This document shows positions 1 through 5,730 of a DNA stretch of 7,724 bases, piece by piece. The stretch's first letter is position 1. Every line of letters begins with the position of its first letter. The notes under the pieces are model-generated. The model was given only the letters and a program-made list of their open reading frames with translations. It made no database searches and was not told where the DNA came from. This DNA comes from Hyphomicrobiales bacterium (lineage in GTDB: Bacteria > Pseudomonadota > Alphaproteobacteria > Rhizobiales > Beijerinckiaceae): the NCBI GenBank assembly GCA_027489835.1, contig JAIXZF010000341.1:1-7724 (forward strand). The letters are read 5' to 3'. The position numbers and the translations under genes were made by a program.

Positions 1-854
1 AGGCTCCATCCTGAAGGTCCAGATCGGTATGCGACGTTGATCGCACCGCACCGCTGGTCCGGGAACGCGTGCTTGAGCGCGTTGATGACAAGTTCGGTCA
101 CGAGCAACCCGATACTGACAGATTCATCGGCTCCGATCACGCTGTCATCCGCCTCCACATGGATTGCCAGCGCCTCTCGGTCGAGGATCATCGAAGCCCC
201 GAGGCTTTCGCTTAGACGAACCAGGTAAGGCTTCACCGCGACCCGATCCAGGTCCGTCGTCACGAGCTGGCGTTGAACGGCGGCAATCGAAAGAACGCGA
301 TGATGGGCGCTCTTGAGCTGCCCACGCGCTTCGTCGGATTGGACGCGCCGGGCGCTCTGCATCAGGATGCTGGCGATGATCTGCAGGCTGTTGGCGATCC
401 TGTGCTGGACCTCGAGCAGGAGCATTGCCTTCTCGCGCAGCAGGGCCTGATTGGCTGCTTCGGTTGCCCGTGCATCGGTGACATCAGTGACGCCGAGCAG
501 AAGCCGGACGTTATCGTGATCGCCATAGTCGAGCTTATGGGCGTTGATCACCAGGCGGCGATTCATCTGCCCGAACCGCACCAGGTCCATTTCATAGGCT
601 TCGATGCTCGCCAGACCGATGGCGGTGGCCTTGAGCAGCGCCTTGAGCTGCGGAACGTTCCATTCCCCGTTTCCGACCTCGGCCAGCCTCCGGCCACTGG
701 CGCCTTCAGGAGCGACGCCAAAGGCAAGCAGAAACGACGTGCTTGCCGCAATGATCGTGAGATCTTCATCGAGATAGAGAAGAGGCGCCCCGGACGATGC
801 GATAACGGCCAATGTGCTGGCGGCTTCGAGATGGAGTGCTCGCACGTCTGGCAT
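1..854 (-). CDS. PAS-HisKA_2 sensor histidine kinase (partial, C-terminus beyond left edge)
   Basis: A sensor histidine kinase of two-component signalling; it should autophosphorylate a histidine and pass the phosphate to an unidentified response regulator. I translated the minus strand from the ATG at 854-852; 284 complete residues are visible and there is no stop before the window edge. Residues about 14-125 resemble a PAS-type sensory domain. A short helical linker leads to the HisKA_2 H-box, EVQHRIANSLQII, with the phospho-acceptor His at residue 151. The N-box of the ATPase domain, TELVINALKHAF, has its key Asn at 258. The later G-boxes lie outside the window. There is no signal peptide or membrane segment, so the protein should be cytoplasmic. 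ATG 854 is the only start codon after the in-frame stop at 935-933; a weak AGG lies nine bases upstream. It follows rne on the same strand but behind a terminator, so it is probably transcribed separately. The ligand is unknown. HWE kinases are the nearest alternative family, but the H-box fits HisKA_2 better. Confidence 0.9.
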   Translation of the reverse strand, partial: MPDVRALHLEAASTLAVIASSGAPLLYLDEDLTIIAASTSFLLAFGVAPEGASGRRLAEVGNGEWNVPQLKALLKATAIGLASIEAYEMDLVRFGQMNRRLVINAHKLDYGDHDNVRLLLGVTDVTDARATEAANQALLREKAMLLLEVQHRIANSLQIIASILMQSARRVQSDEARGQLKSAHHRVLSIAAVQRQLVTTDLDRVAVKPYLVRLSESLGASMILDREALAIHVEADDSVIGADESVSIGLLVTELVINALKHAFPDQRCGAINVAYRSGPSGWS

Positions 855-875
855 GGTCGGGAGCCTGTTTAGCCC

Positions 876-897
876 AAAAAGCCCGACGGGTCCGTCG
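876..897 (-). promoter_or_regulatory. terminator-like hairpin in the kinase leader
   Basis: The inverted repeat CGACGG-GT-CCGTCG spans 884-897. On the minus strand it is followed, after three bases, by five T residues (876-880), about 21 bases before the kinase start codon. This is the layout of a small intrinsic terminator or attenuator. The stem has only five or six pairs and the T-tract is short, so it could equally be a chance repeat or a protein-binding palindrome. No recognisable promoter, including an EcfG-type GGAAC site, was found in 855-995. Confidence 0.3.
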
Positions 898-995
898 CGC
901 TGCGCTGTGCCACCCCTGACTAAGCAACCCGGCTATAGCATGGAAATCACCAGCCCGTGGCTTTAATCGGGTCGCGGCATACGCTGGGCAATCAC

Positions 996-1036
996 AAAAA
1001 AACGCCCCGGCGCGAACTGGGGCGTTCTGTTTTTTT
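996..1036 (-). terminator. Rho-independent terminator of rne
   Basis: A perfect eight-base-pair stem (AACGCCCC at 1001-1008 with GGGGCGTT at 1019-1026) encloses a ten-base loop. On the minus strand the stem runs straight into seven T residues (1002-996, including the last two stem bases). It begins 17 bases after the rne stop codon. A T7 run at 1030-1036 on the plus strand makes the element symmetrical, so it could also stop plus-strand transcription. It should separate rne from the downstream kinase gene. Confidence 0.9.
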
Positions 1037-1053
1037 AGCGGTCGAGCCTCAGT

Positions 1054-3804
1054 TCACTTCTTGCTCCACCAGCCGCCGCGCTTCGGGCGGGTGGGGTCGA
1101 TCTCGCTCAGGACGATCGCGACGGGCTCGGGCTCCGGGACCGCGATTGGCGCGGGCGCCGGGGCGGCCGGCTCCGCCACGACGGCGGCCGGCGGTTCGGG
1201 CTCCACCTCGGGCGTCGGAGCGGCGGGCTCGATCACCGCCTCGGGCTCGACCTTCTTTTTGGCGCGGCTGCGCTTCGGCTTCACGGGCGCGGCCTCGGCT
1301 TCCGGGGCAGCAGTCTCGATCGCGACCGGCGCTTCCGCTGCCGGCTCAACTGGGGCTTCGGCCTCAGGAGCGGCGGCCTCGGCCATCACCTCCGCAGCGG
1401 CGTCGTCGCCATCGCCTTCGCCGCGCACGCGCCTGCCGCCGCGTCGGCCACGCTTGCGCGGGCGTCGCTCCTCGGTCTCTTCGTCACGAGCGGCAGGAGC
1501 CGGGCTGACAGTCTCGTCGGCGCCAGCGTCCTCCGCTGCCATCGGCGCGTCATCGTCCTCGTCCTCGTCGGAGCCGTTATCCTCGCCCGACTGATCGCGC
1601 GGGGCACCGTCACGCTCAAGGCCGTCACGCTCGCCGCCACGTCCGCGCCGGCGCCTGCGGCGACGCCTGCGGCGTCCTCCCTCGCTGTTGTCGCGGTCGC
1701 GCTCTTCGGTGCGCTCGCTGCGGCGGGCCGCAGGCTCGGCGCTCGCAGCCTCGCCTTCGACGGCGGCGTCATCGTCCGTCTCGGTCGTCAGGTCGGCCTC
1801 GTCGTCCTCATCCTCGTCCTCGACGATGACGCTTTCGGCGCGGATGCCGGTGACGGGAGCCCTCGGCTCGGCCTGCACGAATTCGCCGCGCTCCAGCGTG
1901 TAGTAGTTCGAGCCGAGCAGGTGGTCGTCCACGGAGACCGTGATGCCGACGCCGAAGCGCGTCTCGAGGTCGGTGAGATGCGCGCGCTTCTGGTTGAGCA
2001 CGTAGAGCGCGACCTCGCTGCGGGTCTTGAGGATCAGCGCGTGCGTCGACGAGCGGATCAGCGCCTCCTCGACCGCCCGTAGGATCTGAAGGGCGACGGA
2101 CGGGGTAGAGCGGATGAAGCCGGCGCCGTCGCAATGCGCGCACTTGATCGACGAGCTCTCGAGCACGCCGGTGCGGATGCGCTGGCGGCTCATCTCCATC
2201 AGGCCGAAGGCCGAAATGTGCCCGACCTGGATGCGCGCCCGGTCGTTCTTCAGGCAATCCTTCAGCCGCTTCTCGACCGAACGGTTGTTGCGCTTCTCCT
2301 CCATGTCGATGAAGTCGATGACGATCAGGCCCGCGAGGTCGCGCAGCCTGAGCTGGCGCGCCACCTCGTCGGCGGCCTCCAGGTTCGTCTTGAGCGCGGT
2401 GTCCTCGATGTTGTGCTCGCGCGTGGAGCGGCCCGAGTTCACGTCGATCGAGACGAGCGCCTCGGTCTGGTTGATGACGATGTAGCCGCCGGACTTCAGC
2501 GTCACCTGGTTCGAGAACATCGCGTCGAGCTGGCTCTCCACCCCGAACTTCGCGAAGAGCGGCTGCGGGTCCCGGTACGCCTTGATGGTCTTGGCGTGGC
2601 TGGGCATCAGCATCTTCATGAAGTCCTTGGCTTCACGATAGCCGCCGTCGCCGGCAACCATGATGTCGTCGATGTCCTTGTTGTAGAGGTCGCGGATCGC
2701 CCGCTTGATCAGCGAGCCTTCCTCGTAGACGAGCGCCGGCGCCGACGAGGCGAGCGTCAATTCGCGCACGCTCTCCCACAGCCGCATCAGGTATTCGTAG
2801 TCGCGCTTGATTTCGGCCTTCGTGCGCGAGGCGCCGGCCGTGCGCAGGATGATGCCCATCCCGTCCGGAACCTCGAGCTCGCCCGCAATTTCCTTGAGAC
2901 GCTTGCGGTCCTCGGCGCTGGTGATCTTGCGGGAGATGCCGCCGCCGCGCCCGGTGTTGGGCATCAGCACGGAGTAGCGGCCGGCGAGCGACAGATAGGT
3001 GGTCAGCGCGGCGCCCTTGTTGCCGCGCTCTTCCTTGACGACCTGCACCAGCAGGATCTGGCGGCGCTTGATGACCTCCTGGATCTTGTACTGGCGGCGG
3101 CTCTGGTAACGGGGACGCTCCGGCACGTCGTCGAGCGCGTCGCCGCCGCCGAGATGCTCGGGGGCAGGCCGCTCCTCGCGGGGGCCGTCCTCGCCGCCGT
3201 TCTCGTCGCCATCATCCTGCGCGTCGTCGTGCGAATCGTCGTCGCCGGATTCGTTGCCGCCGGCCTCGTCGCGGCCTTCGGCGTCGTGCTGGTCCTCGTG
3301 CCCTTCGTCGTCATGGGCGGAGCCGTCATCGGCGGCGGCGTTCTCGCGGCCATCCGGGCCCTGGTCATCGCCCTGCGGCACCGGATCGCCGTTCTCGTCG
3401 ACGGCGGCGGACACCGTGGCGTCGCCATTGGCGCGCTTTTCCTTGCCGCCGCGGCGGCGGCGGCGGTTGCGGCCCCCGCGCTCGCGCCTCTCCTCCTCGC
3501 CGTCGGCGTCTTCCTCGTAGCGAGCCTGCTCGGCGAGAAGCGCCTGCCGATCGGCGACCGGGATCTGGTAGTAATCCGGGTGAATTTCCGAAAAGGCGAG
3601 AAAGCCGTGGCGGTTGCCGCCATATTCGACGAAGGCCGCCTGCAGCGAGGGCTCGACCCGCGTGACCTTCGCCAGATAGATGTTGCCCCTCAGAGGGCGG
3701 CGCGACGCGGACTCGAAGTCGAATTCCTCAACCTTCTGTCCCCTGACGACCACGACCCGGGTCTCTTCCGGGTGTGAGGCGTCGATCAGCATCTTGTTTG
3801 CCAT
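1054..3804 (-). CDS. rne: ribonuclease E (Rne/Rng family endoribonuclease)
   Basis: RNase E, the endonuclease that starts mRNA decay, matures rRNA and tRNA, and scaffolds the RNA degradosome; 916 residues. The S1 RNA-binding domain starts near residue 38 (GNIYLAKVTRVEPSLQAAFV), is interrupted by a very acidic insert (about 85-235), and resumes at QEVIKRRQILLVQVVKEERG. The catalytic core has the Mg-binding residues in IDVNSGR (Asp454, Asn456) and IDFIDM (Asp497), spaced as Asp303/Asn305/Asp346 of E. coli. The zinc-link is CAHC (Cys555, Cys558). The C-terminal scaffold (about 650-916) is disordered-looking: acidic runs, ten consecutive Arg (711-720), Ala/Pro/Glu-rich repeats, and the tail GGWWSKK. 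The GWW motif is known to bind PNPase in Caulobacter. ATG 3804 was chosen because MANKMLIDASHPEETRVVVV is the usual family start and AGG lies 10 bases upstream; the frame stays open to 4020, but that extension is not family-like. Divergent from amiC; ended by the terminator at 996-1036. Confidence 0.97.
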   Translation of the reverse strand: MANKMLIDASHPEETRVVVVRGQKVEEFDFESASRRPLRGNIYLAKVTRVEPSLQAAFVEYGGNRHGFLAFSEIHPDYYQIPVADRQALLAEQARYEEDADGEEERRERGGRNRRRRRGGKEKRANGDATVSAAVDENGDPVPQGDDQGPDGRENAAADDGSAHDDEGHEDQHDAEGRDEAGGNESGDDDSHDDAQDDGDENGGEDGPREERPAPEHLGGGDALDDVPERPRYQSRRQYKIQEVIKRRQILLVQVVKEERGNKGAALTTYLSLAGRYSVLMPNTGRGGGISRKITSAEDRKRLKEIAGELEVPDGMGIILRTAGASRTKAEIKRDYEYLMRLWESVRELTLASSAPALVYEEGSLIKRAIRDLYNKDIDDIMVAGDGGYREAKDFMKMLMPSHAKTIKAYRDPQPLFAKFGVESQLDAMFSNQVTLKSGGYIVINQTEALVSIDVNSGRSTREHNIEDTALKTNLEAADEVARQLRLRDLAGLIVIDFIDMEEKRNNRSVEKRLKDCLKNDRARIQVGHISAFGLMEMSRQRIRTGVLESSSIKCAHCDGAGFIRSTPSVALQILRAVEEALIRSSTHALILKTRSEVALYVLNQKRAHLTDLETRFGVGITVSVDDHLLGSNYYTLERGEFVQAEPRAPVTGIRAESVIVEDEDEDDEADLTTETDDDAAVEGEAASAEPAARRSERTEERDRDNSEGGRRRRRRRRRRGRGGERDGLERDGAPRDQSGEDNGSDEDEDDDAPMAAEDAGADETVSPAPAARDEETEERRPRKRGRRGGRRVRGEGDGDDAAAEVMAEAAAPEAEAPVEPAAEAPVAIETAAPEAEAAPVKPKRSRAKKKVEPEAVIEPAAPTPEVEPEPPAAVVAEPAAPAPAPIAVPEPEPVAIVLSEIDPTRPKRGGWWSKK

Positions 3805-3844
3805 TGTTATTGACCTGTAAGCGCGGCAGCGCACGCCCGATCGG

Positions 3845-3867
3845 TCGCGGCAGCGGTGGCTGCGCGA
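3845..3867 (-). promoter_or_regulatory. bulged stem-loop in the rne leader, proximal
   Basis: In the rne-sense direction it reads TCGCG-CAGC, loop CACC, GCTG-C-CGCGA. That gives a five-pair basal stem, a single bulged C on the 3' arm, a four-pair upper stem and a four-base loop. It ends about 40 bases before the rne start codon. It would lie in the 5' untranslated RNA if transcription starts further upstream, which is expected but not shown. E. coli RNase E autoregulates through hairpins in its own 5' UTR; a similar role here is inference. Confidence 0.4.
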
Positions 3868-4025
3868 TGGGGGCGTTGCTGCGGCGAGGCCGGGCGGAGC
3901 CGGCCAGAGTGGCGGGATAAAAAAGGGTCGAGCGGGCAAGCGCGCTGTCACTGCGCATGCCGTGTCTCCAGACGGGACGATCGGCGCAACCGCGCCAGAA
4001 CCCTCGACATTCCGACCCAAACCTA

Positions 4026-4048
4026 GGCAGTCCGCCAGAGCGGCTGCC
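4026..4048 (-). promoter_or_regulatory. bulged stem-loop in the rne leader, distal
   Basis: In the rne-sense direction it reads GGCAG-CCGC, loop TCTG, GCGG-A-CTGCC: five basal pairs, one bulged base on the 3' arm, four upper pairs and a four-base loop. This is the same geometry as the stem-loop at 3845-3867, although the sequences differ. It lies about 220 bases upstream of the rne start codon. Whether it is transcribed depends on the unknown rne start site; otherwise it could be a DNA-level operator. Confidence 0.35.
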
Positions 4049-4273
4049 CCAATTCACGCTTGCGAACAGGCGGAGGCACGGTAAAGCCCGTGTCCAGTGA
4101 TCCGCCCGGGTCGCGCACGATCTGTTGTGACCAAGGCAACAGTGCAGTCGATGGCAGGTGTCTCCACGAACACCATCGAAGTCGCGAGCCGATCCGCCAG
4201 CCCTAACGAGTGCTTAAACGGATCAGGCTCAAATGACGCTGCACCGCGTCCTGGAATCCAATACAGACAGATC

Positions 4274-5584
4274 ATGGTCATTGGCAAGCCTCACGCCCGA
4301 AGCATCGCGCTCCGCATCGCGGCTGCGGGCACGCTCGGCGCCGTGCTGGCCGTCGTCCAGGTCGCGTTCTGGATGGGCGAGGCATGCGCGCAGACCGCCG
4401 CGCGGACGTCCGCGCCGCCGGTTGCCGAAGCGGCATCCCCGACTGTCGCCGTTGCAGCAGTCGACCCCAGGCTCGACTCCGCGGAAGGTGCGGGGCGCTT
4501 CACCCTTTCGCTGAGCGCCGAAGTCGCCATCACCTTCGATCATCTGGTGCAGCCGCTACGCATCGTCGCCGAGCTTCCTGAGGTCAGTTTTCAGGCCAGC
4601 AGGGCGCCGAAGCCGGCTTCCGGCCTCGTCTCCGGCTTCCGGGCGGGCCTCGTCGCGCCCGGACGGTCCCGCATCGTCTTCGAGCTGTCCAGCCCCGCGC
4701 GCGTCTCGAGCGCCCGGCAGGTCAGGCGTGCCGACGGCATCGTCGATCTCGCCATCGAGTTCGAGCCGATGAAGCCTGCGGAGTTCGAGGCCGTCGCCGC
4801 GAAGTCGGCCGAGAGCCGGGCGCTCGCCGCTCTCGCGCCCTTGGCCTCCGTTCCCTCGGGCGACAACAGGCGCCCGCTGGTTGTGATCGACGCGGGACAT
4901 GGCGGCATCGATTCGGGGGCCGTCGCAGCCGGCGGCGTGGCGGAAAAGGCCTTGGTGCTCGAGATAGCCCTTCGGCTCCGCGACCATCTTGAGGCGGCGG
5001 GCGGCGTGCGCGTGCTGCTGACCCGCGCCGACGACCGCTTCCTCAGCCTGTCCGAGCGCGTGCGTGTCGCGCGCGAGGCACGGGCCGACCTGTTCATCTC
5101 GCTGCATGCCGATTCGCTGTCGGCGGCGCAGGAGGTGCGCGGCGCCACCATCTACACCGGCTCCGAACGCGCCACCGACGCCGAGTCGGCGCGCCTGGCG
5201 CAGAAAGAAAATGCCTCCGACGCGCTCGCGGGAGCCGAGGCGGGGCAGGGCGGCGAGGAGGTGCTGGACATCCTGATGGACCTTGCCCGCCGCGAGACCC
5301 GCGCCATGTCAGGCTCCGCGGCGGCGCGGCTCGTCACGGAGATGTCTGGCGCGGTCAGGATGCACCGCATCCCGCAGCGCGCCGCCGGTTTCAGGGTGCT
5401 CACGGCGCCGGATGTGCCATCGATCCTGATCGAACTCGGCTTTCTGTCGAGTAAGGGCGACATCGCGCTGATGACGTCCGAGGCGTGGCAGAAGACCGCC
5501 GCCGCCGCGATCGGGCGGGCTGTGACGGGGCATTTCGCGGCAAAAATTCCAGCCTCCCGGCGCGGCGCCTCGATTTCACCGTAA
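4274..5584 (+). CDS. amiC: periplasmic N-acetylmuramoyl-L-alanine amidase (AMIN + Amidase_3)
   Basis: A zinc amidase that cuts the bond between N-acetylmuramic acid and L-alanine in peptidoglycan, splitting septal wall during cell separation; 436 residues. The N-terminus is a Sec-type signal peptide: basic start (KPHARS), hydrophobic core to about residue 34, and likely cleavage after ACA at 39. Residues about 65-165 form an AMIN domain, which targets such enzymes to the division site. The Amidase_3 domain begins at RPLVVIDAGHGG (200). Its zinc ligands are His209, Glu224 (in GVAEKA) and His278 (SLHAD), and the catalytic Glu is 387 (IELGFLS). The spacing of the first three matches E. coli AmiC. 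Between His278 and Glu387 lies a long helical stretch (about 300-360) of the kind that blocks the active site until a LytM/EnvC-type activator binds. ATG 4274 was chosen over the open upstream frame because it gives a proper signal peptide; the ribosome-binding site is weak. The gene precedes mrcA by 146 bases, and I see no strong terminator between them. The exact paralogue (AmiA/B/C) is not certain. Confidence 0.95.
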   Translation: MVIGKPHARSIALRIAAAGTLGAVLAVVQVAFWMGEACAQTAARTSAPPVAEAASPTVAVAAVDPRLDSAEGAGRFTLSLSAEVAITFDHLVQPLRIVAELPEVSFQASRAPKPASGLVSGFRAGLVAPGRSRIVFELSSPARVSSARQVRRADGIVDLAIEFEPMKPAEFEAVAAKSAESRALAALAPLASVPSGDNRRPLVVIDAGHGGIDSGAVAAGGVAEKALVLEIALRLRDHLEAAGGVRVLLTRADDRFLSLSERVRVAREARADLFISLHADSLSAAQEVRGATIYTGSERATDAESARLAQKENASDALAGAEAGQGGEEVLDILMDLARRETRAMSGSAAARLVTEMSGAVRMHRIPQRAAGFRVLTAPDVPSILIELGFLSSKGDIALMTSEAWQKTAAAAIGRAVTGHFAAKIPASRRGASISP

Positions 5585-5628
5585 GTCTGTTCAAAAGTGG
5601 ATTTGGCTGGCCGAGCGTGCTAGGCGCG

Positions 5629-5657
5629 TTGAGTCACTATTCATAAACCACGTTTAC
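5629..5657 (+). promoter_or_regulatory. mrcA: possible mrcA promoter
   Basis: A locally AT-rich patch inside the 146-base amiC-mrcA gap. TTGAGT (5629-5634) fits a -35 box. Seventeen bases later GTTTAC (5652-5657) is a poor -10; CATAAA (5642-5647) matches the -10 consensus better but lacks a good -35 at the right distance. The call rests mainly on composition and position. Transcription of mrcA from upstream of amiC is equally possible. Confidence 0.25.
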
Positions 5658-5719
5658 TGTGGCTGGCATGTTGCCCGAGGCTTGGAGGAGCCGGAGGCGT
5701 CATTCGCGGGCGGACCAGC

Positions 5720-5724
5720 AGAGG
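5720..5724 (+). promoter_or_regulatory. mrcA: ribosome-binding site of mrcA
   Basis: AGAGG lies six bases before ATG 5731. This is the clearest Shine-Dalgarno match in the window and supports that start. The start is also supported by the hydrophobic membrane anchor that follows it immediately. Confidence 0.7.
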
Positions 5725-5730
5725 CCTTTG

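Larger units (their letters stand above)
3805..4273. promoter_or_regulatory. divergent rne-amiC intergenic region
   Basis: A 469-base region between the divergent starts of rne (3804) and amiC (4274). It must hold the promoters of both genes and the 5' leader of rne. No convincing sigma-70-type -35/-10 pair was found by eye on either strand. The rne-proximal half holds several inverted repeats, listed separately, plus a simple perfect hairpin GGCCGG-N6-CCGGCC at 3888-3905. A bulged repeat CACGG-N6-CCGTG sits at 4077-4092. Open frames cross the region, but none has a recognisable product. The side next to amiC (4097-4273) shows nothing clear and no strong ribosome-binding site. Confidence 0.6.

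Noticed and set aside
273..872. 199-codon plus-strand open frame
   Set aside because: It is antisense to the PAS-HisKA_2 kinase, whose H-box and N-box are clear on the minus strand.
1640..1680. GC-rich tandem-looking repeat (GGCGACG/GCCTGCG units)
   Set aside because: It encodes the ten-Arg run of RNase E and is explained by repeated Arg codons rather than by a separate repeat element.
2134..3777. 547-codon open frame on the plus strand with strongly hydrophobic stretches, resembling a membrane protein
   Set aside because: It lies entirely antisense to rne. The hydrophobic part mirrors the acidic insert: GAC/GAT codons read backwards give Val and Ile. No family motif is visible, and RNase E on the other strand is unambiguous.
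3900..3960. GTGACA plus a T-rich TTTTTTAT tract on the minus strand as an rne promoter
   Set aside because: The spacing between the two boxes is over 20 bases, too long for a sigma-70-type promoter.
3805..4020. 72-residue N-terminal extension of RNase E from ATG 4020
   Set aside because: The extension is Pro/Arg-rich and unlike the family, whose members begin near MANKMLIDA; the ribosome-binding site also supports ATG 3804.
4097..4273. 59-residue N-terminal extension of the amidase from ATG 4097
   Set aside because: It would bury the signal peptide that begins at ATG 4274, and its sequence has no domain character.
4054..4287. 77-codon minus-strand frame upstream of rne, ending in a GTGA overlap with another short frame
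   Set aside because: It could look like translationally coupled leader peptides, but no ribosome-binding site or family signal supports it, and it starts inside amiC. Chance open frames are common at this GC content.
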